Of a DNA stretch of 64,000 bases, positions 41,468-53,452 are shown piece by piece. Every line of letters begins with the position of its first letter. Position 1 is the first letter of the stretch. This stretch comes from Litomosoides sigmodontis (Eukaryota; Nematoda; Chromadorea; Rhabditida; Onchocercidae), in contig OY718808.1 of NCBI GenBank assembly GCA_963070105.1, positions 8,971,398 to 9,035,397 of the forward strand, given 5' to 3'. Under the pieces are notes generated by a model. That model worked only from the letters and a program-made list of their open reading frames with translations. It was not told where the DNA came from and made no database searches. The translations under genes and the position numbers were made by a program.

Positions 41468-42436
41468 GCTGCAGTACACCCTATTTCACGTTATAGCACA
41501 AAATATGCAAAATCCACCTTACTAAGTTAATATAACAGCAACGTTATTCCGCAAAAAAATGAAATCGAATTCCAGTATCTTTCGAGTAATATCTCCACCA
41601 TATGCAAAAAAAAAGAAGCCTAGAAAAACTCCTCACTCCATTAACATAAATCGTATTCATAGTTACGACATAACAGTATTCATATTATTCATTGGGAAAA
41701 GAGTGCAGCATACTTATTTTTTATTGTTCATACCAATCTACGCAATATAGATGTCCATGATCATATTGAAAATATCTTACGGCAAATGTCTTGACTGCCT
41801 TTGAAGAGAATGTTTCTAATTTGAAAAAATTATAATAAAAAAATGCAGAATTTATTATGTATTGACTTGGTTACTGCAAATTATGACCATATTAATTATT
41901 GTTATGAAGAATGACAGGTTATGCTTAATAAATCTTTGTTAGCACTCCAGCAGAAGAGACTTCATAACATTTATAAAGAATATAGAGCATTGAGGCAAGA
42001 ACAGTAATTATCACAGAAAATGATTTTTGACCAAACAATAAATGTAGAAAACGAGTTTTCTACGTCAAACAAGGTCTACAGAAGCCGATAGCTTAATCGG
42101 TGGATTGGATATGGGGTTGAGAAACTGGTATTACATGCTTTCTGCGTAGTGTAACTGGTTAGTAATATAACCTATTGACATGAACAAAAAAATGATTAAA
42201 AAAATGTAAATAAATAACAAAAAACTCAAAAAACAAAATATACAAGAAACGCATTTAGCTGAAATATGTATTTTTTTTATTTAATTGAATCTTTTGAAAT
42301 AAGAGTTTTTTTTGAGACTCGTATTTAGTTGAAATAAAAAACTGTACTCAAGATAATGCCATCTATACGATCTACTAAGCTTTACCAAATTTTCATAATA
42401 CATATCTGAACGAGATTCTAATATAATGATTAAAGT
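41468..42436. other. Upstream of MGME1; no gene seen
   Basis: Between the MGME1 start and the 3' end of the next minus-strand gene. AT-rich with A-runs. It should include the MGME1 promoter; no coding exon was recognised. Confidence 0.5.
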
Positions 42437-44432
42437 TTACGATGGAACAAAGTTCGGTACAAATGGTGGAGGTGGCATATTAACTTGTGGAGCAAGCATA
42501 AGCTTCTCTTCTTTCATCTGCTCTACGTACAACCAACACGGTGTTACTTGATAATCTGCGGGTGGTGGTTTGTAAGTCGGCTTGTGGTAAGGTGGAGCTG
42601 CTCGTGGTCCCCATCTTTTGTACATTGGATCATTTGTATCGTAGGTTATTCGATCACTACCCCACAACTGTGGAGGCGGCACTACTTGTTGTGCTACTAT
42701 AGTTGCTTGCTGAGCCGCTTGTTGATATGCACCTAAAGAATTTGATACGATATAGTTATTCAATATGTAACACGCGATGTTAATATTTAACTCGAATATT
42801 TCAATTCAAGTATTTTGAAAAAAAAAGCAATAACGCCAGTATAAGTATATTATGAAAACTATAAAAGACTCAATAAATTTAACAATTACTATCGCGCTGG
42901 TCACCCATGACTAATTGCGCGACCTGTGCCATGTGTTTCATCATTTCGGCGACGCGTGTTGGATCCAAGGCTTCTGAAACTTCAGTACAATAAAAGACAT
43001 ATATTTTGCCTTAAAACTGAAATGTTTTGAAAGTTGGAATTCAGTTAAAAGCTTTTCACTAAATACTTTAGAGCTCTCCAATTTTCCTTTAATTAGTAAA
43101 GCTACGGTAAGTTTTCATTTTCACTTTCTCATTAGGACAAACCGTTACCGAAAACAGGGACGTAAACATAAAATACTAAATTCTAAGCAAGCAATAAACT
43201 GAAGCGAATAGAAAAGGGGTCACACAGAAAAGTTTGACAGAAATAGAGATATTATTACCATCAACACTCTTGGATTCCGCTTTATGTACAGATACAGCTT
43301 CTTGTGCACCCGCTATAGCTGCTTGGTGCATTTGCTGCTCGAGCTGCATCGCTGACTGATGATGTGCAAGATATGATTGTTGATGTTGTGCATATGCCAC
43401 CGCTTGTGCAGCTGTTTCAGCTGTGATAAAAAACAGATTCAGAATTCAACAATGCTTGATAAATTAATCTAAATCAAATACGGAAAATTGAACCTTCTTG
43501 TGTAAGGGACTTCCTGAGTATTTATTACTGATTCATACATTAATAACAGTGAAATATGTGGAAGAAGTCAGCAGCTCTATTCTAACCCGAGAAGCTTGGG
43601 AGAAATTTATAAAAACGATTGGCATTTTTCTCGCTGCAAAAACTCAAGATTTCTGCAGTGAAGATTTATTAAATTTGCTTGCTTTATTTGTACACTTAAA
43701 TTACCGTCTAGTTGCTGCTTCTTTCGCTCCTCTTCGGCTTCCTGCTCTTTCTTCAATTTCGCTTCTGCTGCCGCTTTTGCTTTAGCTTGTGCAGCAGCCT
43801 AAAATCATTATCAGTCCAATATTATTCAAAACCTACAATTCCGTTTTGTGACGAAGCTTATATCTTCTTAAAAACATTGCTAGCGAAATTCTGTCACAAA
43901 GTATTGGATTCATTGATTTCACAAAAATTTTACTGGCACAAAGTGTTACTTGTGCTTCTTGGGCATCGATTTCAGCCTTAGCACGTATCATTTCACGTCG
44001 CTGATCAACATCTCGCTCCCAAGCCTCAAATTGCTTGACATAGGCGTCGTAAGCTTCTGTACCCACAGAATTCCTATAAGTATTTACATACAGTAGCAAC
44101 CCAATGACTGTCATTGTCCAACATAATGAGCTGTCGATACATAAGTATATGTATACCGGTGTATACCAATTATTTCGTTCAGTTCTATCCTTCCCCAATA
44201 CGTATCATGGAAGCAAAAATAAACTTGCCATTAGACGAAATTTAAATCGACAAGACAAATTGAAAATTGTTATGAAAAGGAAAAAAGAGTTTGAAGAGTA
44301 AACATTTAATGGACAAGTAACATAAGTAAAAGAAACAAACTTATTCTTTTCTTTCCATTGCTCGAACTGTGCTTTATAGTCTCGATACTGCTTTTCTAAT
44401 TCTTCCTCCGGTGTTAGCTGCACCATATCTTC
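42437..44432 (-). CDS. Ala/Gln/Pro-rich coiled-coil protein (possibly YLPM1-like), 5' end uncertain
   Basis: Exons 44341-44432, 43950-44073, 43705-43798, 43259-43420, 42890-42973 and 42437-42732 join in phase to 284 codons. Start: two helical repeats with similar wording, QYRDYKAQFEQWKEKN and AYDAYVKQFEAWERD. Middle: Ala/Lys/Glu coiled coil, then an Ala/Gln/His-rich part (AYAQHQQSYLAHHQSAM). End: Pro/Tyr-rich, with DPMYKRWGPRAAPPYHK and a final PPPPFVPNFVPS. The Tyr-Trp repeat style recalls the N-terminal part of the YLP-motif protein YLPM1/ZAP3, but no nucleotide-binding domain is present, so this is a weak guess. A nuclear or RNA-associated role would be inference. The first exon is preceded by a good TTGCAG acceptor; the ATG may be that at 44426 or in an exon further upstream. 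Confidence 0.75.
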
Positions 44433-45844
44433 CTGCAATACGAACACTTTATACTTGAAAATACAGGAACGGATTTACCCTAGTGAACTAATTTATGGTA
44501 CTACTCCCTGAGACTACTAAATTTACAAAAATTAGAAACAAAATGTCTGCCTTTTCTCGCGAGGTTCATGACTAACTTGCTACATTGAAGTACTAAGTCT
44601 TATCATCGCTGCGCGATAATGCGATTTACTACTTACTCGGTTCTTGAGTTCAAGATCAAGGAGGGTAATAAAGACTTTAAATGAAATTCTGGTGGGTTAT
44701 GTCTCATAGTTTACAATGAATGTATTAAAAAAATGGTGCACAGATCCAAGAAGTACTGAATATTTAAGAAATATCCCAATGACGGGGAAATGAAATGAAT
44801 TTAGAGCATCGGTTATATTTTCCTCAAGTTTCCTTTAAGCTTCTAATGACCTAACTAATCTACCCGTAGTTGTTCTGTCCGTTCTATCCAACCGTCGCCG
44901 TCCAATGAGCAAAAATTTGTTCCAAATTTCACTGATACAATGGAAGAGTGGACCAATTTATCTGTAGCAATTATGATAAGTATCCTAGTAGTTAATGAAA
45001 TTGCATAACAGATATGGAAATGGCTATGTGAAGTGAGAAGAGATGACTCACAGAAACAACAATAGTAGACATTACATTAATAGATCCTTTGGTTTTATTG
45101 CTTCAAGTTTAACTATGACTTATATGTTCGGTGTGTTTGTAAAATAGAAATGTGACATGTACAGTATCACTAATGCTTGTTTTTATAGACTATCGAACTT
45201 TTAAATGAACAAAACGAATGTTAAAAGTTACTCTAAAATCTGCTATACAATCTTTTTGATAAAATTTGAGTTGAATCCTTCTGAAAAACATTTACACCTG
45301 GTTTGGCGTTTTCATTGCGAGCGCTTTATGGTGATACAGTGTGAGTCAATCTATCACTTCCGTAAGACCGCGAATAAAGTGAAACAAGCCGGTTGGTATT
45401 TTGGGGTGCTTTGTTATTTTTAGTGCACACACTCTTATTTTTTCACGTACTTGTAGCTGGCTGGTATAGTTCATTTTTGTCCATTTGAGAGGTGCTTAAA
45501 TTCGATTAAGGTGTGATAAAATGACTTTGAAGCGCTCAGAAATCGTGTCGTAATTTGCTTGTGCATAAAAGCAATGTTCAATCACTTGCTTTTTTTTTTA
45601 TAAATTTTGCTTGAACGATTAAACATACGTAGAGGAAGGTTTCTGGAATAAGTATTGTTTTTGCGTTTTCTTATCTAGCATATTTTCTTTTCCTGCTGAT
45701 CAGTAGTTTCTTCTAGAATACTTCTGATCGATTCGCCTGTTTATCGCCTGTTGTCGCCTGTGTCGCCAGTTCTATGTGTTGCCTGTTTTTTAGGCTTCTC
45801 TGTAGTGGATTGCTGAAACTGTCCGACGTCGCAGGTGAAAAGAA
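44433..45844. promoter_or_regulatory. Divergent intergenic region upstream of eRF3
   Basis: About 1.4 kb separates two divergently read genes. It should include the eRF3 promoter and 5' untranslated region and that of the minus-strand gene. No additional coding exon or motif was convincing. A short CGCCTG-rich patch (three near-copies at about 45736-45764) lies about 80-110 bp before the eRF3 ATG. Confidence 0.45.
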
Positions 45845-48800
45845 ATGGCCGACGAACATTCACGTCACAGTCTTAATCCGAATTCTCAAGCATTCATACC
45901 TAATCCAGCTGCTCGTCCTTTCGTCCCTGGACAACCATATGTTTTTACCCCACAACCTCCACCGCTGTACCATCATCCGCCACCATGTGTTGCTCAAGGA
46001 GTCTACCACGAACAGTCTGATGAAATGGGGATGATACAGCACACAGTACTGCCAGCGGTTGATAATGAAATGTGTAGTCCACCAACGACTACAACTGCCG
46101 CAACTTTAACAAGGAATGCGGACACACCGGTTGCACAGAGTTTTTCACCTTTGCAGCAACAACAACATGAAGCTCCTGCTGATGGTTAGCTTGTCTTTTT
46201 CTTTTTTAAAGCACGTTTCTTCCCGCCGTCCTTCCTTTCAAAAACAGTTTCAATTTGATGCAAAAGCAAGCCAAACTGTTGAAAATACAACTCTGCTAAC
46301 CGTGTGAGAAGTAATCTTTAAAGCATATCAATAAAAATGTACCTTGTACGTGATTAAAAAAATATTTTGTCAAGGTTTGCCCATAAATGAGGTAATCTGC
46401 TGTTTGATAAGCGGTTAGAAATGAGCACATTGTGTAATCGCTTACTTGTGGATATTTTTTTCCAGCTTGGGATGACGAAGAAGATGACAAGGAAGAAGTG
46501 ATAGAAACAGGACAGGGAATGATAAAGGAGAAAATGGTGAAAAATGACGCTTCACCCTCAGAAGTGATTTTTCTGTGCCCCATTATTTACTTTTGCCTTC
46601 TCAGCACTTTTTTTTCTCATTTCAGTAGAACGAAGTTCACCGAAACTGATCTGAAATATCTAATATTTTCCAATAACTATTTTTCCTAAGAATCACATTT
46701 GCTAACAGTAAAATGGTAGTGCTTTCAGAAAGAACAAGAACCAATGAAACCGACAGATTTGAAAACTACGAAGCCAGAAAATACCCGAAGCAAAGCAACC
46801 AATTCACTAGTTACGAAAGAAATGGATGACGAAGATGGAACGTTACTTGCGAAGTTTAAGCAAAAGGTTTACATCGATGGTTCGTTGGCATTTATTTCGT
46901 ATTGACAAAGAAATAAAAACTTGTGTTGGCCTGAGTCATATTGTAGTTGTCACAATTTAACAAAAAGTCAAATGAAGTTTGATTCCCAAACAAACTGTAA
47001 TATACGAATATTTTACTATATTTATAGATAACAGTCGGAAGGAGCACGTCAATATGGTTTTTATTGGACATGTTGATGCTGGTAAATCTACGATTGGTGG
47101 ACATTTGATGTATCTTACAGGAATGGTGGATAAGCGTACACTAGAAAAATACGAGCGAGAGGCGAAGGACAAGGGACGGGAATCATGGTTTGTCCTTAAT
47201 CATTAGTTGTTGTTTCTTTTTTGTTAAAATTCCTTCACTAAGTCACTTTTAAAATTAGAAAAGATATTTAGCTGAAATCACAAGTAATAAAATTAGTAAT
47301 ATGGCGTATGCTCCGGAAATAAATTCATTCTGTGATGGAATTAATTCGTTTTTGATTTTCGGTATTTGTCGTGGGCACTAGATACGAATGATGAAGAGCG
47401 TGAAAAAGGAAAGACTGTTGAGTGTGGACGCGCATTTTTTGAAACTGATAAAAAACATTTTACAATTTTGGATGCACCTGGACACAAATCATTTGTTCCA
47501 AATATGATAAGCGGAGCAACACAAGCAGACTTAGCCGTGTTGGTTAGTTATTGTTTTTTCATTCTTTTTTTTGAGGGAAAGAACTGAGAAGATAGGAGAG
47601 AATAAACAGTAAAAAGATTGGATTTATCACTTTCTACTTCATTATTTGAAATAATGTGCTATTAATTCTCTCGCTTATTGTATCAACAAATGATTTCACC
47701 CTTTTTAGCGTTTGGTCGATTACACCGTTTAGGAATTTACATCTCTTTGATCTCAATTTTCTATCCAATATTCGCTTTTTAGGTCATTAGTGCTCGAAAA
47801 GGTGAATTTGAAACTGGTTTTGATCGAGGTGGTCAGACACGCGAACATGCTATGTTGGTCAAAACCACTGGTGTGAAGTATCTTATTGTGCTAGTTAATA
47901 AAATGGATGATCCTACCGTTAATTGGGATGAAGAAAGGTTTGTTCATTTCTGTTCTTCGCAAGAAATTATTTTACAAAATAATGCTAGTTTTTTGTAGAA
48001 ATTTATTTTGTTTATACGAAATGTTTTTTTTATATTGAAAACTTCGAAATACAAGTTTTTCTCTTTACAGGTACAAGGAAATTCAAAATAAACTCACACC
48101 TTACTTACGGAAATGTGGTTTCAATCCAAAAACGGATATTACATATATCCCAGTTTCTGGATTTACCGGCGCATTTCTGAAGGAGCGCCCAAATTCTGAA
48201 TTCGGTTCGTGGTACACGTAAGTTGTATTCAATTTTCCATGTGGCGGTTTTGAGGGTACTGGAAACTGCACGATCAATAAATGTATTTTTCATTACCTTT
48301 AATGTCATTATAATACTTTTATCTCAATTGGTAAATATGTGGCTTCTATAAGCTATTTTCTGTGTATGACTTTTCAAAATCGATACCTGTCACATTGATG
48401 GTTACAGTGGTCCATGCTTTATTGAATACATCGATACTATGTTGCCGTCAATTAGTCGTGATTATGAAGGACCAGTTCGTGTTATTATTGCCGATAAATA
48501 TAGTGTAAGCCTATTGCTTCACGTCTTTTCTTTTTTTCAATGAATTAAAATTTCATTGAATTGGGTGGATTAGAATTAAGAGTTAGAATTGAAGAGCGAG
48601 ATTATCAGGATTTATTTATCAAAATTTAGAAATTTCACTTCATTATTTCAGGATATGGGCACCATAATTATTGGAAAAATGGAATCAGGTGTTGTAGTTA
48701 AAGGCCAAACGTTAACAGTTATGCCAAATAGGGTTAGTTTATTAAACGGAAATAATGAATAGTAGATATAGTGTGAACGTATTAAGGAAAGTATAATATG

Positions 48801-49905
48801 CCTCGTTTCTAGCAGTCGAGCAGCCCAAATTTTGTGCTTTGAAGAGGACTACGTCGAAGGATTTCATAATCAAATATCAATAAAAGCTTTTAGACAAGCA
48901 TTCAAGTAATTCAACTGTGGTCAGATGACGTGGAAGTTGACAAAGTGGTTTCTGGTGATAATGTAAAGCTGAAGTTGAAGGGAATTGAGGATAATGATAT
49001 TTTGCCTGGTTTTGTGCTATGTTCTCCTGATGCGGTATGTCATGTTGGGAGAGTTTTTGATGCTGAAGTAAGATTTTTATTCATTTTCCATAGACTTTTT
49101 CCAATAGAGTTTCTCTTCAGATTCTGGGCACAATTTTTCTTCCTATTTCTTGTGAGCGAAGAGCAAGCGTTTAAACAAGTGACACTTGCTTTGTTGTTAT
49201 AGGTAGTTATTTTGGATCATAAATCAATAATCGCGTCTGGTTATTCTTGTGTGTTACACATTCAGTCAGCAACCGAAGAAGTCATTGTAAAGGTTTGTTT
49301 CATTATCGCATCATTGAAACAAGTTATGCATGTTTTTGACTAGCTCACCTTCAAATTAAATTTTAAACAGTCTCACACCACAAAAAGTTCTCGGTTTTCT
49401 TTAACATAATTTTTAAACAGTTAAAAATTTGTGCAAGATATAGTTCGTGCTTTGAGATGAGGTTCTTAGGAGAAATTGATACAGCGTATGAAGCATTATT
49501 ATGTAGTCTACCTACGTAGGGGCATACTAACTGAGAGAACATTTAAGTCAGTGGAAATCTAGGTTCTTGTTAAAAAATTCATCTTTTCTATAACAGTGTT
49601 AATTTGCTGTTTGAACAAGATATGGTTTATGCTTCGAAATGAGCTCCTCAGGAGGTTACAGTATTCTACATTTGTATTGGTGATCGATCTTATTTTAGGC
49701 AGTAATTTGTACAATTGACAAGAAAACAGGAAATAAGGTGAGAGCACGATTTGTAAAGCAGGATGAAAAGTGTATAATGCGACTGGAAAGTTCGGAATCA
49801 TTTTGTCTTGAAGCATTCAAAAACTTTCCACAAATGGGACGTTTCACACTACGCGATGAAGGCAAAACAATAGCTATTGGCAAGGTGCTCAAGGTTGTGG
49901 AATGA
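45845..49905 (+). CDS. erfa-3: Eukaryotic peptide chain release factor eRF3 (GSPT)
   Basis: Translational GTPase that works with eRF1 in termination; cytosolic. Twelve exons (45845-46184, 46466-46563, 46729-46879, 47028-47187, 47362-47542, 47783-47937, 48071-48217, 48408-48504, 48652-48732, 48894-49067, 49203-49292, 49699-49905) give 626 residues, the usual length. The N-terminus carries overlapping PAM2 motifs ([19 protein letters not shown]) that bind poly(A)-binding protein, then Pro/Gln-rich and acidic segments. GTPase motifs: GHVDAGKST (P-loop), switch I region [28 protein letters not shown]; then the two beta-barrel domains ([29 protein letters not shown]). Exon 5 must start at G47362, but the base pair before it is CG rather than AG. 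The adjacent minus-strand gene is divergent, about 1.4 kb upstream. Confidence 0.98.
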
Positions 49906-50913
49906 TAGCAATGAAATCCATCCGTTTTTAGTCTCACTGATTTGTCTTCACATGCATATGATGGGAAAACTTTTAGGAAACTTTTGTTTTCAATACAATA
50001 ACAATAGTAATGACCTTAAAAACTTTATTAGAGAAATGTTTTGACTTGATACCTACTCATCTGTCTCTTGCCCGAGTATCCAAGGTCGGGTGCGGTACTA
50101 TGGCGCTTATCTTTTCAAATCGATAGAATTAAATTTATGGGGAGTTTATCTTTTGCGTATTCTGAACTTCTTGTAAGTTACCGATATCATTCTTTGTTAT
50201 GCAGCAAGTGCTGTAAAATGTTGAGCTCAAGTTTTAATTTTGTATACCTTCAGTAAATCATTTTTCTGTAGATTCTTGAGCTTGGCCATGTGATATTTTC
50301 GAAATATGTAAGCAAGTTGTTAGTCAAATTAACTTCAACTGCGAATTGTGCAAATTCCATGATTTCTTTGAATTCATTGAACTTTACAATGTGTTTCAAA
50401 ATACACAATAGCGATATGAATTAATATATACTTTTTGAGAGCTTTTAATGGATATTTGGAGGAGATTTTAAGCAGTTCAGTGAATGATATGATGGAACAT
50501 AAGAGAACGCAGTGCTCCTGTTAGCTAATAAATTGTTGAGGACGATTAAATTAAAGAGCGCTTTCTCATTAGTTGTTAATTGTTCTTTTGTTACACCCAC
50601 TTTTTTTCACAAGGTCAAACTTATGCTAATGATTTTTTCGCATTAAAGGAATTTCATGGATATAGACTCATCCAGCTATTCAGATATGTGGAGAGTGTCA
50701 TACACTGACTTATAAATGATATAGGTAAATTCCTCTACCAAGTGCATATGCCAATTTCGTGTTGTGCAGGGATACCTAACTCACGTTATGTGAAGCATTA
50801 GCTAGATTACGAAGAGAAAGGTAAACACATGGCGATATCACTACTATCGCGTTGGAAACACTGAATTAAGTTTGCACAGAAAGCTTACAAAAATTCTGAA
50901 ATGTTTTACACTT
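49906..50913. other. Convergent 3' spacer between eRF3 and mrpl-1
   Basis: Both flanking genes point into this spacer. It is T-rich, consistent with 3' untranslated and terminal sequence. No further gene was recognised; the + strand frame at 50068-50256 has no protein character. Confidence 0.6.
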
Positions 50914-53452
50914 TTAAACTTCAACTGTGGATGGCGAGGCCTCGAGATTGTTGACCTTCGCGGATGCGGTTACTTTCTTTTTCTTTGTCCGTTTTTCGAG
51001 CTGGAAAGAAGGTAAATAATCGCTGAACTGGCGACAGAAATATGCCTTAATATATGGATTTGACAAGGATAGAGACACTTACTTTTTCGATTTCTTGTTC
51101 CGTTGGGATCGGCAGAAACGGATCAACATTAAGAGCAAAGTGAGCGTCACCGGGTATGACCATGACCAATGCGCGATTGATGAATGGCCCTTAAAGCAGC
51201 GGAATTGAGAAGGAAAAATGGAATTAAATTAATATTGTGTCATCTGATATATGCTTCCAAAACTTTATCTCATTGCAAATTAATTGAAAACATCGCTTAA
51301 AACACAGTGTTTGCTTACCCAAAGCAGGATTTCGATGTTTACATAAAGCCTTAATAACAGCTTCAATATTTGCTTCCAGTTCTGCATCATTCATTGCTAA
51401 CTGAAATTGATATAATAATCCTACAAAAATAAAGACCATGTAGCCCCATAAAATCTACCTTTTAGAAGCCTGCAGTTTAAAAAAGTTACAGTTGAGTACG
51501 CACCTTCACTTTATTTAAAAATTGTACTCAGTGGATGTTACTCGAAATTACTTCCAAGTTCAATAATGTTGAGAAAATATACCTTGTGCAACATTTTAAT
51601 TACTTACCCGCCCTACGACAGTATCACAAAGACCCCAAATAGGCATGATTGGATCACCTCGAATTGTTAGTTTCACACCATTCTTAAATTTGTCGATGAT
51701 TTCTTGGAAATTATCGCCAAGACCACCTGAGAAAAGATATTTTGTACAAAGCAATTTAATTTTATAAACGTGATCAATTTAGCCTTCTGATTAATATCAC
51801 AATAATAACATACCATTGATTTTATTTGGAAAACGTGATCTTAAAATCCCTCGTAAGGGAAGAATGCTGGAGGCCATATCAGTGTGTGCAACACAGAAGT
51901 CATAGTCATCGATTCGAAACATCCCCTTAATGATCTGAAATTCATCAATTTTAATAAAAAAAAAAGTGGTTGTAAACCAATTCTTCCTTTTACAATGTAC
52001 TCTTCGAGCACAAGAATAGATATCTCAAATAGTAGGACAAATGAAGAATTATAGTACACACCGCTAATCGAGAAATAAGTCCGTAAAAAAAAAATCAAAT
52101 CCACATTTCTCATGCTTCTATTTTTAACTAGAGATATTTTTTTTATCTTCTTTATTGCTGTAGTAATTACAACCAAAATTATAGTCTTATTTTCAAACCT
52201 TTTTAATCATATCAGGACCAAGTGCAATTTCAGCACCTGCCTCAACGGCCGCATCTCGATTATGTTGCTCATAGGCAAACGCTAATATTGTCCTCTTCTC
52301 GTTATGCTTGAATGGATGGGGAATTGGTACCAACTCTTCGGAATCGACAACCATTTTAGTCTTAAGAAAATTTTCAGGGATAACTTAGAATGAGAAAAAG
52401 CGATAGAGTCATGATAAATTATCGACACCAGCATATAGAAAAAATTATCAACACCAGCATATAGAAACCTTTTTTTCTGTTGTCATATTAAGTTCCATAC
52501 GTAGACGAACAGGTGCATTCGGATTGTTGTACATAGACGGTTGCTGCATTTCCCTGTTAATTAGTCAAAAAAATTTTGATTTTGAAAGAAAACTGGCGTT
52601 AGGAATTCTTAAACCATTCTAAAGTTATGCTCCAAAACACTGCCATATCACGATCATAAAAACGTAAACGCAGGCAAAAAACGAGTGAAAAGGTAACATC
52701 AACGAAATGCAAAAGCAATGCTTTCGATCCCTTAGCTCTAATTGTTTAACAATATACGGAAATCTTTATCTATATTTTAGACAAATTAAAACTTCATCAT
52801 AAACAACTGTGGTGATGAAAAAATGGCCCTAAAGAATTATAATTTAATAATTAATGTACTATAAATAAGTAATCTGATAAGCTTAGTCTTCGAACCTGTG
52901 CATTTGCAATGCTTCTGAAACTGAGTAATATTGGGTTTTGTAGGCACTTCGGATAAAAATATTTGTGGTCGGTTTATCCGGCAAATGTGCTTCCTTAGCT
53001 GAATTCAAGCGACCAGGAAATTGTTCAGAAATGGAGGTCCTGATAAGAATAACGAAACATAGTTTTTTTTTTGTAATGTTTTCATTCTCTTTTATTCAGA
53101 TTGACTTACTTCGTAAAACGTAATGCCCAAGATTACACTCACATGTGTTTCATCCGTGAGATTTGGATCCTTTGCATAAAGCTGTACTTTTTCCGTTCTG
53201 CTTCCTTTGCTTCACGCTTCAACCTCCTTTCCTGACGTTCCTGCTTGGTAAGCCCACGTTTTAGATTACGTTTACGTCCTGCAAACAAGAACTGCTACAA
53301 TAGTCACTGCCAATAAAAGGATATGATGAGCGTGTCACTCTAACTACTTCCTACAAAATCGTTCGTTCTTTCTTTTCGTGTATTATCTAACCTCGACATT
53401 GCTGTGAGTTGCAGATCGATGGAAATAGCAAGCAAAATTCTGGATGTCCCAT
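50914..53452 (-). CDS. mrpl-1: Mitochondrial large-subunit ribosomal protein uL1m
   Basis: Ribosomal protein L1 of the mitochondrial ribosome. Ten exons (53392-53452, 53143-53278, 52896-53039, 52469-52553, 52199-52360, 51814-51934, 51608-51726, 51319-51400, 51083-51189, 50914-51000) join in phase to 367 residues. The first exon encodes MGHPEFCLLFPSICNS, a plausible start of a mitochondrial leader, followed by a very basic segment (RNLKRGLTKQERQERRLKR). The L1 core is clear: AVEAGAEIALGPDMIKKIIKG, FCVAHTDMASSILPLRGIL, LGDNFQEIIDKFKNGVKL, DPIMPIWGLCDTVVGRLAMN and a late Lys-rich tail. The acceptor of exon 5 is TTCTTAAG, less typical than TTTCAG. A duplicated segment lies just downstream of the donor of exon 4. 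Confidence 0.96.
52418..52467. repeat. Short tandem duplication at an mrpl-1 intron start
   Basis: A segment of about 24 bases ending CACCAGCATATAGAAA is present twice, at about 52418-52440 and 52444-52467, with one G/A difference. On the gene strand it makes up the first bases of the intron after exon 4, overlapping the donor GTTTCTATATG. Confidence 0.8.
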
